A stretch of DNA of 64,000 bases from Thalassotalea hakodatensis. Its GTDB lineage: Bacteria > Pseudomonadota > Gammaproteobacteria > Enterobacterales > Alteromonadaceae. Position numbers and translations under genes: made by a program. The DNA is taken from contig NZ_AP027365.1 in the NCBI RefSeq assembly GCF_030295995.1, positions 3,194,066-3,258,065 of the forward strand, in the 5' to 3' direction. A model generated the notes under the pieces. It saw nothing but the letters and a program-made list of their open reading frames with translations. It had not been told where the DNA came from and ran no database searches. Positions within the stretch are counted from its first letter, which is position 1. Every line of letters starts with the position of its first letter. Below are positions 17,202 through 26,997 of this stretch, piece after piece.

Positions 17202-18758
17202 TTAAGCAAGCTTATCACTAGCAATATGATAGTCTGGATCTTCAATCACATTAACTTCTACCAAATCACCTGCTTTTTCTAACAACTCTAAGCATTCATT
17301 GCTTAAATGTTTCAAGTGCATTTTTTTACCTTGTGCAATATAACGCTCTGCAAGTGTATCTATCGCTTCAATGGCTGAATGATCTGCAACACGAGAGTTT
17401 TTAAACTCTACAATGACATCATCACTATCTTTTTCAATCTCAAACTGTTCCAAAAAGCTTGATACTGAACCGAAAAACAGTGGTCCGTTAACTTCGTAAA
17501 CGGTAGAGCCTTGATCATTTACAAAACGTTCAACAATAACATGTTTTGCATGTTCCCAAGCAAATACTAATGCTGAAACAATAACACCAACAACCACAGC
17601 TACAGCCAGGTCAGTGGCAACGGTAACCCCTGAAACTAACACAATGACAAATGCATCAGCTTTTGGTACTTTGCGCATAATACGAAAACTTGACCATTCA
17701 AAGGTACCAATCACCACAATAAACATAACCCCTACCAGCGCCGCCAGTGGTATTTGTTCGATTAGGTCTGATGCAAACAAGATAAAGCAAAGCAATCCAA
17801 GTGCAGCAGCAATGCCTGACGCACGACCACGGCCACCTGAATTCACATTAATCATTGATTGACCAATCATGGCACAACCACCCATACCACCAAAAAAGCC
17901 GTTAACGGTATTAGACATGCCTTGAGCAACACATTCTTTATTGCCGCGACCGCGAGTACCGGTTAACTCATCAATTAACGTTAACGTTAACAATGATTCG
18001 ATTAAGCCAATAGCAGCAAGCACTAACGCAAAAGGAAAAATAATGCGTAGTGTTTCAAAATTAAACGGGACTTGAGGAATAGCAAACGTTGGCAAGCCTC
18101 CAGCAATAGAAGCTGCTGGATCATTTGTCATATCACGTAAATAATCTACCACAGTACGAGCATCTAAATCTAAGCTTTGCGCTAATACTGTAACCACGAT
18201 AATCGCAACTAAGGAAGAAGGAACCGCTTTAGTTAATTTCGGTAAGAAATGTATAATACCCATGGTAAGTACGATTAAGCCAATCATGGTTGCTAATTGA
18301 TTGCCTTGCATCCATACGAAGATGCCGTCACTGTTAGCGACTTTAAATTGGCCTAACTGAGCTAAGAAAATAACGATAGCTAAACCGTTTACAAAACCCA
18401 ACATAACAGGATGTGGTACTAATCGTATGAACTTACCCAGCCTAAATATACCCGCGAGTATTTGTAAAATACCGGTTAACACCACACAGGCAAATAAATA
18501 CTCAACCCCGTGAAGCGCAACAAGGCTGACCATAACAACAGCCATTGCACCGGTAGCACCTGAAATCATACCTGGACGTCCGCCAAAAATTGACGTAATT
18601 AAGCCAACCATGAAGGCTGCATATAAACCGACTAATGGATCCACACCCGCAACAAATGCAAATGCTACTGCTTCTGGCACTAAAGCTAAGGCAACAGTTA
18701 AACCAGATAAGACATCATTTTTTAAATTGCCAACTTTGCTGGCTTTTAGTTCAAACAT
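17202..18758 (-). CDS. SulP-family inorganic anion transporter with STAS domain
   Basis: A 518-aa membrane protein with the SulP N-terminus ([19 protein letters not shown]), about 12-14 transmembrane segments and the conserved [15 protein letters not shown] loop. A short cytoplasmic STAS domain (about 410-515) contains [13 protein letters not shown]. Members move sulfate, bicarbonate, chloride or dicarboxylates, often coupled to Na+ or H+. Length and the immediate N-terminal core suit the BicA/marine SulP group, but the substrate is not certain. A hairpin (GGTCTATAG/CTATAGACC, 17153-17182) just downstream may terminate transcription. Confidence 0.9.
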   Translation of the reverse strand: MFELKASKVGNLKNDVLSGLTVALALVPEAVAFAFVAGVDPLVGLYAAFMVGLITSIFGGRPGMISGATGAMAVVMVSLVALHGVEYLFACVVLTGILQILAGIFRLGKFIRLVPHPVMLGFVNGLAIVIFLAQLGQFKVANSDGIFVWMQGNQLATMIGLIVLTMGIIHFLPKLTKAVPSSLVAIIVVTVLAQSLDLDARTVVDYLRDMTNDPAASIAGGLPTFAIPQVPFNFETLRIIFPFALVLAAIGLIESLLTLTLIDELTGTRGRGNKECVAQGMSNTVNGFFGGMGGCAMIGQSMINVNSGGRGRASGIAAALGLLCFILFASDLIEQIPLAALVGVMFIVVIGTFEWSSFRIMRKVPKADAFVIVLVSGVTVATDLAVAVVVGVIVSALVFAWEHAKHVIVERFVNDQGSTVYEVNGPLFFGSVSSFLEQFEIEKDSDDVIVEFKNSRVADHSAIEAIDTLAERYIAQGKKMHLKHLSNECLELLEKAGDLVEVNVIEDPDYHIASDKLA

Positions 18759-18911
18759 GAGTTTCCCGTGTTTTGTAGGCTATGCCAAAAAATCGGCAGA
18801 TAAAATATTTAAGAGTCGCTTACTATCTATAAAGCTTAGAAGAAAAGTATGAAAACAAGATGATAAGCGTTAAAAAGCGCGGGAATACTATAGACTCGAA
18901 GGGAAAAAGTC

Positions 18912-18952
18912 AATAAATGCTGATTTTTTAACCGTCAAAATCAGCATTTATT
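18912..18952 (-). terminator. Terminator downstream of the GntR gene
   Basis: A perfect 16-bp stem AATAAATGCTGATTTT / AAAATCAGCATTTATT with a 9-base loop lies 24 bp after the GntR stop on the minus strand, in front of the SulP promoter region. Confidence 0.8.
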
Positions 18953-18975
18953 TTATTGATTTTAAATAGAAAATT

Positions 18976-19638
18976 TTAGCCATTTTCACGTTGCAATAAA
19001 AATTCTTTAATTTCATCACGCGAGCCTAAAATATGTTGTTTCATTAATACCATAGCTTTTTCAATATCGCCTGATTTACATAACGCAAGTAATTCGTTAT
19101 GTTCTGATTCTGCTTTGGAAATACCGCCCGCCCAAAGTAAATGCATGCGAATATAACGATCAGCATTTTTATTCAGCATATTCACAAGTTCTTGTGTTTG
19201 TGGTCGATTAGCGCCTGAATATAAACAGTTGTGATAGTCAGAGTTTAATTCACTCCAAGTATTTGCTGCATTCTCTTTACCAAGGGCTTTATCTAATTTA
19301 CCAAGTAGTTGCGTTGCATGTGCTAGTGTTTCGTCACTCAAGTTAGGAATTGAAGCAGCCAATAGATCACACTCTAGCATTGCCCGTAATTCGAATAGTT
19401 CATCTACTTGTTCAATGTTTAATTCTGTCGCAGTAGCGCCTTTGTGTGGCTCAAACGCAACGAGTCCTTCAGCCTCTAATTGCAATAAAGCTTCCCTGAC
19501 AGGAATTCGACTAACATTTAATTCTTCAGCTAACGCAGCCTGGCGTAATGGTTGGCCAGCCTTAATTTCACCATTAAGAATTTTTTCCCTTAAGGTCTCA
19601 ACAACCAATTGGGTACGTGTTTTGTAAACTATGCTCAT
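18976..19638 (-). CDS. GntR-family (FCD) transcriptional regulator of the hydroxyproline locus
   Basis: A 220-aa regulator. The winged helix-turn-helix (about 8-75) has LREKILNGEIKAGQPLRQAALAEELNVSRIPVREALLQLEAEGLV. An all-helical FCD ligand domain (about 85-205) follows, with the metal/ligand His positions (DYHNCLY, RMHLLW, EHNELL). I start at 19638 because TAGGAAAA precedes it; the longer frame from 19677 lacks a ribosome site. A TATAAT box (minus strand of 19668-19673) lies just upstream. It heads the hydroxyproline genes and likely binds the TTGTATACAA-type palindromes at 22880 and 27995; this is inference. Confidence 0.88.
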   Translation of the reverse strand: MSIVYKTRTQLVVETLREKILNGEIKAGQPLRQAALAEELNVSRIPVREALLQLEAEGLVAFEPHKGATATELNIEQVDELFELRAMLECDLLAASIPNLSDETLAHATQLLGKLDKALGKENAANTWSELNSDYHNCLYSGANRPQTQELVNMLNKNADRYIRMHLLWAGGISKAESEHNELLALCKSGDIEKAMVLMKQHILGSRDEIKEFLLQRENG

Positions 19639-19690
19639 AAACGTTTTCCTACTTAAGATGGTGCCCATTATAAGCATTTGTGCATTAAAA

Positions 19691-19719
19691 AAAAGGAGCT
19701 AATGAAATTAGCTCCTTTT
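19691..19719 (-). terminator. Intrinsic terminator after the dioxovalerate dehydrogenase gene
   Basis: A perfect 13-bp stem AAAAGGAGCTAAT / ATTAGCTCCTTTT with a 3-base loop, followed on the minus strand by a run of eight T. It separates the dehydrogenase from the GntR gene. Confidence 0.9.
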
Positions 19720-19734
19720 CTTTTCTAAATTTTG

Positions 19735-21258
19735 TTAATCTTTTAACTGTTCAGGCAATAATTCCTGCGGCATATTTTGATAACAAATCGGTCGTTGAAA
19801 GCGTTTTATCGCTTCACTACCAACAGAAGTCGCTCTAATATCTGTTGACGCTGGGAAGGGCCCACCGTGGTTCATGGATGCGCACACTTCCACACCTGTT
19901 GGCATTTGGTTATATATTAAACGCCCCACTTTATGTACAAGTAATGTAGCAAGAGATTGACTTTGCGCTAAATCATCATTTATGGCATGGATACTCGCGG
20001 TTAAGTTACCTTTCAATAAACGTGAAAATTCATACATTTCGTCAAGTGTTTTCACCCGTACTATTAATGCAGATGATCCGAAAACTTCTTCACTTAACAT
20101 TGCAGTATTTTTAAACGTAGCAAAATCTGTTTGAAATAAAGCCGCAGAGCAATGATGTTCGGCCCCTGTTTTACCTTGTGCAAGGAGCGAAACGTTAGGT
20201 AATTTTTGCCATTGTGCAACTGTGTTTTGATAGTTAGTAGCCATCGCAGGCGTTAGCATAATGCCAGCCTCTGTATTAGCAACGGCTTCGGCTGCTGCTG
20301 CTTCGAATGCCTGACTACCTTCGCCTTCAACATACACCCAAATTCCAGGACTAGTACAAAACTGCCCTTGTCCCATCATTAAAGAAGCAACAAGTGCTTG
20401 CGCCGTTAAAACAGCTTCTTCTTTCAATTTATTAGGCATAATAAATTGTGGATTGATACTGCCTAATTCACCATAGAAGGGAATTGGTTCTTCGCGTTCG
20501 TTAATTTGTTTTTGTAAGATCATACCTACACGTTCTGATCCAGTAAAACCTACCGCTTTCACTAATGGATGTGTTACCACTTGACTTGCTATCGCGTAAT
20601 TCTTCCCTTGCAGTAAAGAAAAAATACCTGGATGAAGTTGACACTTAGCAATAGCGCGACTAATTGCTAAAGCGACTAATTCAGCAGTTCCTGGATGTGC
20701 AGCATGTGCTTTCATGACCACTGGACAGCCGGCAGCCAATGCCGAAGCAGTGTCTCCACCTGCCGTTGAAAATGCTAAAGGAAAGTTACTTGCAGCAAAT
20801 ACACCAACAACCCCTAAAGGTAAATATCCTAAACGCGTATCAGGTTTAGGTAATGGTTGTCTATTATTATCAGCTAAATCGATCACACCTTGATACTCAC
20901 CTGACTCAAGTAAGTCCGCGAATAAGCCTAATTGACCTACGGTTCTACCTCGTTCACCTTGAATTCTCGCCGAGGGTAAACCTGTTTCAGCACACGCCAT
21001 GTCAACTAACTCATCACCGAGTGCTAAAATTTCGTCGCCTATTGTTCTTAAAAAGTTAGCGCGTTGTAATGCAGGTAATATATGGTAGCTTTCAAACGCT
21101 TGATTAGCCTGTTGAATTGCCGTTTCAACTTCTTGTTCTGTTGCATCAGCAAAGGTTGTTTGCATCGGCTTATTTTCAGCCGCATGAATGGCTGTAAAAC
21201 CGCCTAAAGTATCACCAGACCATTCTCCGGCAATTAAATTTTTTCCTGAAATAGACAT
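19735..21258 (-). CDS. 2,5-dioxovalerate (alpha-ketoglutarate semialdehyde) dehydrogenase
   Basis: A 507-aa aldehyde dehydrogenase of the NADP-linked ketoglutarate-semialdehyde type. It oxidises 2,5-dioxovalerate to 2-oxoglutarate, the last step of hydroxyproline, arabinate and glucarate breakdown. Family features are FAASNFPLAFSTAGGDTASALAAGCPVVMKAH, VGFTGSERVG, catalytic Glu in YGELGSINP and catalytic Cys in GQGQFCTSPG. Its place beside 4-hydroxyproline epimerase points to the hydroxyproline route. A MITE now lies just upstream (21311-21574), between it and the epimerase, and may uncouple or alter expression. Confidence 0.88.
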   Translation of the reverse strand: MSISGKNLIAGEWSGDTLGGFTAIHAAENKPMQTTFADATEQEVETAIQQANQAFESYHILPALQRANFLRTIGDEILALGDELVDMACAETGLPSARIQGERGRTVGQLGLFADLLESGEYQGVIDLADNNRQPLPKPDTRLGYLPLGVVGVFAASNFPLAFSTAGGDTASALAAGCPVVMKAHAAHPGTAELVALAISRAIAKCQLHPGIFSLLQGKNYAIASQVVTHPLVKAVGFTGSERVGMILQKQINEREEPIPFYGELGSINPQFIMPNKLKEEAVLTAQALVASLMMGQGQFCTSPGIWVYVEGEGSQAFEAAAAEAVANTEAGIMLTPAMATNYQNTVAQWQKLPNVSLLAQGKTGAEHHCSAALFQTDFATFKNTAMLSEEVFGSSALIVRVKTLDEMYEFSRLLKGNLTASIHAINDDLAQSQSLATLLVHKVGRLIYNQMPTGVEVCASMNHGGPFPASTDIRATSVGSEAIKRFQRPICYQNMPQELLPEQLKD

Positions 21259-21310
21259 TTTGCCTCACTTTCGTTTCGTTGTGATTACTTTATTTAAATC
21301 AATTATCTTA

Positions 21311-21574
21311 TACCAATTCGCATAAAGATTAAGTCAGTTCAGAGCGATGTCAGAGGTGGGAGAATAAGCGAAACGTGTGCAGGTATAGTTGTTCTACATC
21401 AAACACGTTTTGCGCAATTATCGCGCCTCTAACACGCTCCCAAAGGGCGAGTTTAAACGCTTCATAGCCTGTGTTGTTGATTTTGAAAAGGGAATAACCA
21501 TTCTCTGCAATCAACGCCGTGCCTCTAAAGCGATTAATTCTCGCTGAATGACCGAATATTTATGCGAATTGGTA
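21311..21574. mobile_element. MITE family A, copy 2 (264 bp)
   Basis: Same terminal repeats as the copy at 7561-7872 but inverted relative to it, and shortened by about 50 bp inside. Flanking duplications are TTA at 21308-21310 and 21575-21577. The right TTA is exactly the stop codon (TAA on the minus strand) of the epimerase gene. Confidence 0.88.
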
Positions 21575-22588
21575 TTATTTAACTGTAAAACCAAATGCGT
21601 AAGGATCATCATCATCAATGGTGATACAGTTTTTGCCAAATACTTTTGCCCAACCTTGAATGCTTGGTTTAATAGCGAGTATTTCTTCATTAGCAATATT
21701 AAGTGTGACGGTACCTTCAATACGCCCAACAAATTGACTCCCTATATAGCTTTCATGAGTAAAGCTATCTCCTACTTTAAGCAACCCTTTAGCAAATAAC
21801 TGCGCCATACGAGCACTTGTACCTGTACCGCATGGCGAACGATCAATTGCCTTATCGCCATAGAAAACAGCGTTCGCACCGTTTGAGCTTTCATGCTTTG
21901 GTGTACCAGTCCAAAGGACATGGCTAATACCGTTTACGGTTGGGTCTTCTGGGTGTTCACAAATTAATACCTCGCTGGCAATTTGACGTATAATTGGACT
22001 CCAACGCAATATATCTGCGGCACTCCAGTGTTCAATCCCGGGAAAGTTCTCTTGCGGTTCCACTATTACGTAATAATTGCCGCCATAAGAAACATCAACA
22101 ATTATTGTGCCTAGTTCAGGGATATCTAAAGCAATATTCTGATGGGCTAAATAAGCAGCAACATTGTAGATCTTTACAAATTCCACCTTATCGCCTTGCA
22201 TACCGTATTCAACATTGACTTGCCCTGCTGGTACATCAATGATCAATTTCCCAGGAGTTTTTGGTGTTAATAAACCCGCTTCTAGTGCCGTTGTGACAGT
22301 ACCAATAGTACCGTGACCACACATTGGTAAACATCCTGATGTTTCAATAAACAATATTGAAGCATCAGCATTATTACTACACGGGGGGTATAGAAAAGCA
22401 CCAGACATCATGTCATGACCACGGGGTTCAAACATCAACCCTCGCCTTATCCAATCATACTGAGCTAAAAAACTTTGTCGTTTTTCACTCATTGATTTGC
22501 CAAGTAATTCAGGGTGCCCGCTTGTGACTAAACGCACAGGGTTGCCGCAGGTGTGCGCATCAATACAAAAAAATGTGCCTTTGTTCAT
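21575..22588 (-). CDS. 4-hydroxyproline 2-epimerase (proline racemase family)
   Basis: A 337-aa enzyme of the proline racemase fold. Both catalytic cysteines are present: C90 in PMCGHG and C253 in DRSPCGTGTSAR. Two Cys mark racemases and epimerases, unlike the Thr-containing dehydratase next door. The locus indicates conversion of trans-4-hydroxy-L-proline to cis-4-hydroxy-D-proline; proline racemase is the alternative but less likely in this context. It is divergent from the dehydratase gene with a 356-bp shared regulatory region. The stop codon coincides with the MITE target duplication. Confidence 0.87.
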   Translation of the reverse strand: MNKGTFFCIDAHTCGNPVRLVTSGHPELLGKSMSEKRQSFLAQYDWIRRGLMFEPRGHDMMSGAFLYPPCSNNADASILFIETSGCLPMCGHGTIGTVTTALEAGLLTPKTPGKLIIDVPAGQVNVEYGMQGDKVEFVKIYNVAAYLAHQNIALDIPELGTIIVDVSYGGNYYVIVEPQENFPGIEHWSAADILRWSPIIRQIASEVLICEHPEDPTVNGISHVLWTGTPKHESSNGANAVFYGDKAIDRSPCGTGTSARMAQLFAKGLLKVGDSFTHESYIGSQFVGRIEGTVTLNIANEEILAIKPSIQGWAKVFGKNCITIDDDDPYAFGFTVK

Positions 22589-22944
22589 TTAAATCCTAAA
22601 ATTATTGACTAACATATAAGCGAGATAACTCTCGCTTATAACAATACTTCATCGGTAACAATTTTCACTACTGTAACCAAGGCGATAATACCGTCACCCA
22701 TCTTGGATAATAGAATCTACTATTGTTTTCGTTGCCGAAAAGGTTAATTGGAAAGTCTTCCCTATAATGTCTTGTGACTGCAGAGTAACCACCACGCCAA
22801 TTAATATTCGTCATCTATTTTTACTACATAATGAAAAGGAACTAGCTTTTGTTATTAATTGCTAGAATCAACATAGAATATTGTATACAATTATTTCATC
22901 GAGACAAGTATAATATATAAAATTTTTTAATTTGAGCGTGAAAA
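22589..22944. promoter_or_regulatory. Divergent promoter region of the hydroxyproline locus
   Basis: 356 bp without a gene. It holds the palindrome ATTGTATACAAT (22880-22891). Just downstream is a plausible -10 box TATAAT (22909-22914) for the plus-strand dehydratase, so a bound repressor would cover the -35 region. Confidence 0.5.
22880..22891. promoter_or_regulatory. Candidate GntR operator ATTGTATACAAT
   Basis: A perfect 12-bp palindrome that fits the TnGTnnnACnA-like pattern bound by FCD-type GntR proteins. It is placed over the likely -35 region of the dehydratase promoter and shared with the divergent epimerase. A related site lies at 27995-28004. Confidence 0.55.
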
Positions 22945-23973
22945 ATGCAGTTTAATCTTAATAAACTAACAGGTTATCAATCTGTAAAAACTATTGATAT
23001 GCACACAGAGGGAGAGCCGCTACGGATTATTTTAGCTGGATATCCAGAAATAATAGGCGATACCATTTTAGCTAAGCGTCAATATGTTACACGACATTTA
23101 GATCATCTACGTAAGTTTCTGATGTACGAACCAAGGGGTCACGCTGACATGTACGGCGCATTAATTACCACTCCTTGTACATCTAATGCAGATTTCGGAA
23201 TTTTATTCATGCATAATGAAGGTTACTCAAGTATGTGTGGTCATGGCATTCTCGCTGTTGTTTCTCTTGCTGTTGAAACCCAAGCAATCGAATTAAACAA
23301 TACTAAAGGTTATATTGGTATTGATACACCGGCTGGATTAATAAAAGCTTACGTCAATGAGCATAATAAAACTTCACAAATCAGCTTTGATAATGTACCC
23401 GCCTTTGTTGAATTAACTGAACAAGTCATTTATATAGAAGGCTTTGGTGACGTATCTTTTGATATTGCCTATGGTGGTGCATATTATGTGTTTGTTGATG
23501 CCGATAAAATAGCTGTTTCATGTTCTCCTGAAAACCAACAGCAGTTAATTAATCTAGGTCGCTTGATCAAAAATCTAGTCGCAAAACAGTACCCAGTTAA
23601 CCACCCTTTAGAACAAGATTTGAGTTTTATTTACGGTACTATTTTTTATTCCAGTAAAACAACAGATGCTCAATCCCATTCTAGACACGTCTGTATTTTT
23701 GCTGATGGAGAGGTTGATCGTTCCCCTACAGGTACTGGAGTTTCAGCAAGAGTTGCCTTACTACATCATCAACAAAGCGTTGAGTTAAACACACCTATTA
23801 TTATCGAAAGTATCGTTAGCAGTAATATGACGGTAATGGCGACTCAGCCACTTGACTACCATGGAGTTAATGCAGTAATTCCTCGCGTAAGTGGTCGCTC
23901 GTACATCACAGGAATTCACGAATTTCTACTAAATAAGCAAGATATTTTCCCGCAAGGCTTCTTATTAAGGTAG
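22945..23973 (+). CDS. trans-3-hydroxy-L-proline dehydratase
   Basis: A 342-aa member of the proline racemase family. The first catalytic Cys is kept (C98 in SMCGHG), but the second is Thr262 (DRSPTGTGVSAR). This Cys-to-Thr change is the known mark of trans-3-hydroxyproline dehydratases, which release water to give delta-1-pyrroline-2-carboxylate. The matching reductase is at 26998-27954. It is followed 4 bases later by the FAD dehydrogenase, so the two are likely one operon. Assignment rests on the diagnostic residue and context. Confidence 0.87.
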   Translation: MQFNLNKLTGYQSVKTIDMHTEGEPLRIILAGYPEIIGDTILAKRQYVTRHLDHLRKFLMYEPRGHADMYGALITTPCTSNADFGILFMHNEGYSSMCGHGILAVVSLAVETQAIELNNTKGYIGIDTPAGLIKAYVNEHNKTSQISFDNVPAFVELTEQVIYIEGFGDVSFDIAYGGAYYVFVDADKIAVSCSPENQQQLINLGRLIKNLVAKQYPVNHPLEQDLSFIYGTIFYSSKTTDAQSHSRHVCIFADGEVDRSPTGTGVSARVALLHHQQSVELNTPIIIESIVSSNMTVMATQPLDYHGVNAVIPRVSGRSYITGIHEFLLNKQDIFPQGFLLR

Positions 23974-23977
23974 AACT

Positions 23978-25237
23978 ATGACAGCAAGCAATGCTAAACA
24001 AGTCGCCATTATTGGCGCGGGCATCATCGGAATAAACAGCGCTATTGCATTACAGAAACGTGGCTACGAGGTAACCGTATTTGATCATCGCCCTGTTGGC
24101 GAAGGTTGTTCAAAAGCAAACGCTGGCCATTTTGCTACCGAACAAATATTCCCACTTGCCGAATTTAGTTTACTCAGGCAGTTACCTTATATGTTGTTAA
24201 ATCCGTTAGGACCTGTGGCTATATCCATGCGATATTTTCCTAAAGCAATTCCTTGGTTTTGCCAGTTTATCGGTAATATGCGTAAATCAAAACGTGAAGA
24301 AAGTACTAAAGCATTACGTTCATTAAATGAAAGAGCAATTGCTAGCTATCAATCATTACTAGAAGAAGCAAAAGCTAGCGACTTATTTATTAATCAAGGC
24401 AGCTTATTAGTTTTTGAAAACACGCCACTTGAGCAAATTAAGCAACAACAAAAGCGGTACATCGCACAGAATGTGAAGGTTGAGCTTTTAAATAAAACTC
24501 AATTAAAGCAACTTGAACCTAATATTTCAGATAACATATATCATGCCTTATATTTCACTGATGTTGCACATACTTGTAACCCTTTAGCGTTAACGCAAGC
24601 ACTGGCAAAATATGCACGTTCTATAGGTGTTAAACTGTATCAAGAAGAAGTAAGCGCGGTGAATCATTATGATGAAGGAATAAGCCTTGTCACGCCCCAT
24701 CAAACTCACTGTTTTGACAAGCTTGTACTAGCTACTGGTGCTTGGTCGAAAAAATTTACCGACGCATTAGGTTATCGTCTACCGTTAGAAAGTGAAAGAG
24801 GCTATAGCTTGGATTTACCAAAAAACACAGCACATACTTTTACCCGGCCTATTGCCTCTGCTGAACGAAGGTTCATTATAACTCCAATGCGAGATGGTTT
24901 ACGCTTGGCAGGTACAGCTGAATTTTCAGGTCTTGTTCAACCAATGAATGCCAAACGAGTAGAAATGCTCTATAACAATGCGAGTTACGTTATTAACGAT
25001 ATCGTCGAACGAAAAGCCGTTAGTGCAGAAGGGTGGGTAGGTTGTAGACCATCATTACCTGATTCATTACCTGTTATTGGCAAAGCGCCTAAGCACGAAA
25101 ATATTATTTTGGCTTTAGGTCATCAGCATTTAGGCCTTACGTTAGGCGCTATTACCGGAACATTAGTGGGTCAAATTATTGATAACGACAAAACTGAGGT
25201 TGATATTAGGCCATTTTGCATCAGTCGGTTTAATTAA
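23978..25237 (+). CDS. FAD-dependent D-amino-acid (D-hydroxyproline) dehydrogenase
   Basis: A 419-aa DadA-like flavoprotein. The N-terminal Rossmann motif is VAIIGAGIIGINSAIALQ. Other family features are a middle CNPLALTQALAKYA segment and a C-terminal flavin-binding part (GCRPSLPDSLPVIG, GHQHLGLTLG). It probably oxidises cis-4-hydroxy-D-proline made by the epimerase to delta-1-pyrroline-4-hydroxy-2-carboxylate, passing electrons to the respiratory chain. A general D-amino-acid dehydrogenase is the alternative. It is in an operon with the dehydratase, a 4-base gap apart. Confidence 0.85.
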   Translation: MTASNAKQVAIIGAGIIGINSAIALQKRGYEVTVFDHRPVGEGCSKANAGHFATEQIFPLAEFSLLRQLPYMLLNPLGPVAISMRYFPKAIPWFCQFIGNMRKSKREESTKALRSLNERAIASYQSLLEEAKASDLFINQGSLLVFENTPLEQIKQQQKRYIAQNVKVELLNKTQLKQLEPNISDNIYHALYFTDVAHTCNPLALTQALAKYARSIGVKLYQEEVSAVNHYDEGISLVTPHQTHCFDKLVLATGAWSKKFTDALGYRLPLESERGYSLDLPKNTAHTFTRPIASAERRFIITPMRDGLRLAGTAEFSGLVQPMNAKRVEMLYNNASYVINDIVERKAVSAEGWVGCRPSLPDSLPVIGKAPKHENIILALGHQHLGLTLGAITGTLVGQIIDNDKTEVDIRPFCISRFN

Positions 25238-25299
25238 CAAAAATAAGAGCTATTGATTGTTACGCATGTTTCAAGCTTAGCTTTTATCTTCAAATTCAT

Positions 25300-26865
25300 T
25301 TATGCGATGTGAGCTTTTTCGGCAATAGGTACTTTTACTTGAAAGCCACAGCCTTGCTCTGTAGATAAACAAGTAATTGTGCCCCCCAATTTTACGGTGA
25401 CTAAATTATACACAATGTTCATTCCTAAGCCTGAACCACCTTGCCCACGCTTGGTGGTAACAAACGGATCAAAAATGCGTTTGCGAATATCAGCAGACAG
25501 ACCTTTGCCATCATCACGGTAAAGTAAGGTTAAAAAGCCATTTTTATTAGTGAATTCGATCCAAATTTCACCTTTATCTCTGTCTTCAAAACCATGAATA
25601 TGAGAGTTTGTTAAAAAATTAGTTAATATTTGATTCCAGGCACTAGGGTAAGTTACAAGGTTTAATTGTTCATCAACTGATAAATTAATCGTATAGTGTT
25701 TGCGTTTAAATAACGTTTTAACGGTATTAACAACATCATTCACGTGCTGCGCTAAATTAATATTAATTTCAGGATCTGTGTGCTGTTCAACAGCTACAGA
25801 TTTAAAACCTCTGATTAATTCAACGGCTTTATTTAAACTACGCTCAATAATTTCTTGGTATTCTACCAACAAAGACAAGGTATTGGTTAATTGCGCTTTT
25901 GTTAAATTTTCACTTTCAACTGCGCTATTAAGTTCGATAACCTTTTCCTTTAATGCAGAAATAGACGTAACACAGATACCTAAAGGGGTGTTAACTTCAT
26001 GGGCAACCCCCGCAACAAGTTGGCCTAATGACGCCATTTTCTCTGATTGAACCAACTGATCTTTTGCTAATGTTAAATCGTCTAATGACTGCTGTAATTG
26101 CTGATTACTTGCTGCAAGTTTAGCAGTACGATCATACACCTTAATTTCTAACTCGCCATTTAACTTGATTAACGCATTTTCAGCTTCTTCAAGTTTCACA
26201 ATGTCATTTTTCAGCGCTATACGCATATTATTAATAGCGTCAGCTAAGTCATCAAGCTCGTCAGTGTGTTCATTTCTATGTTGTAATACCAATGGTGTGT
26301 CTAGGGTATCCGTACTAATTTTCTGGGAATAAGAAGTAATATGATAAATATGACGGGTAACCACCCAATGAACTATAAACATGATAAAGAACGCGACGAT
26401 AAAGGTTTTTATCGATTCAGACATCACAATAAAACCCGCTTGCTCTCGAATATTTAGATATATATCTTCGTAATCAGATACGATCTTTATCACCCCAAGA
26501 TCGTTCTCGCCATAAAAGATAGGATATTCAACCGTTTTCATCGCTTCAACTTGCGCATCGCCATGCTGATATACTTTGCCAAAACCCGTAGTTATCTCAA
26601 CAAATTTCACATTCGGTAAATTAACAATCCCCTGAATTTGTTGTTTCACAAGAGGCGCATTAAAATCCCATAGACTAGTAGATATTGATTTAATATAGCT
26701 AGATTCAATATTGTCCATTTGTTGATTCAAACGAACAATATCTTTTTGAAAAGCGGAGTACAGCTGTATAGAAATTGACACCAAAGACAATAATGAGCTG
26801 CATAATAGTATATAAATTAATACCCTACGACTTAATTTATTATTAAAAGAAACTGTCGAACTCAT
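25300..26865 (-). CDS. Membrane-bound sensor histidine kinase
   Basis: A 521-aa protein with one membrane helix at about 14-34, a periplasmic sensor of about 110 residues and a second helix near 150-170. A HAMP-like stretch (ELDDLADAINNMR) and a coiled coil lead to the H-box AGVAHEVNTPLGI and ATPase motifs (NFLTNSHIHGFEDRD, DDGKG, RGQGGSGLG). The kinase core is paralogous to that at 15298-16731. No response regulator is adjacent. It sits inside the hydroxyproline locus, converging with the FAD dehydrogenase, but no sequence feature links it to that pathway. Confidence 0.9.
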   Translation of the reverse strand: MSSTVSFNNKLSRRVLIYILLCSSLLSLVSISIQLYSAFQKDIVRLNQQMDNIESSYIKSISTSLWDFNAPLVKQQIQGIVNLPNVKFVEITTGFGKVYQHGDAQVEAMKTVEYPIFYGENDLGVIKIVSDYEDIYLNIREQAGFIVMSESIKTFIVAFFIMFIVHWVVTRHIYHITSYSQKISTDTLDTPLVLQHRNEHTDELDDLADAINNMRIALKNDIVKLEEAENALIKLNGELEIKVYDRTAKLAASNQQLQQSLDDLTLAKDQLVQSEKMASLGQLVAGVAHEVNTPLGICVTSISALKEKVIELNSAVESENLTKAQLTNTLSLLVEYQEIIERSLNKAVELIRGFKSVAVEQHTDPEININLAQHVNDVVNTVKTLFKRKHYTINLSVDEQLNLVTYPSAWNQILTNFLTNSHIHGFEDRDKGEIWIEFTNKNGFLTLLYRDDGKGLSADIRKRIFDPFVTTKRGQGGSGLGMNIVYNLVTVKLGGTITCLSTEQGCGFQVKVPIAEKAHIA

Positions 26866-26997
26866 TAAAAATTAGCTTATATCCATCAGCGATAGTCTAA
26901 TTAAAAGCAGCTAGATGACGAAAGTCAACAAATACTCCTTTATATTACAAACTGTTAACATTGTTAATTAACTTCGTTGATGCACTCGTCTCTAATA

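Noticed and set aside
21511-21732. 73-codon minus-strand ORF over the epimerase end
   Set aside because: Out-of-frame shadow of the epimerase that runs into the MITE terminal repeat.
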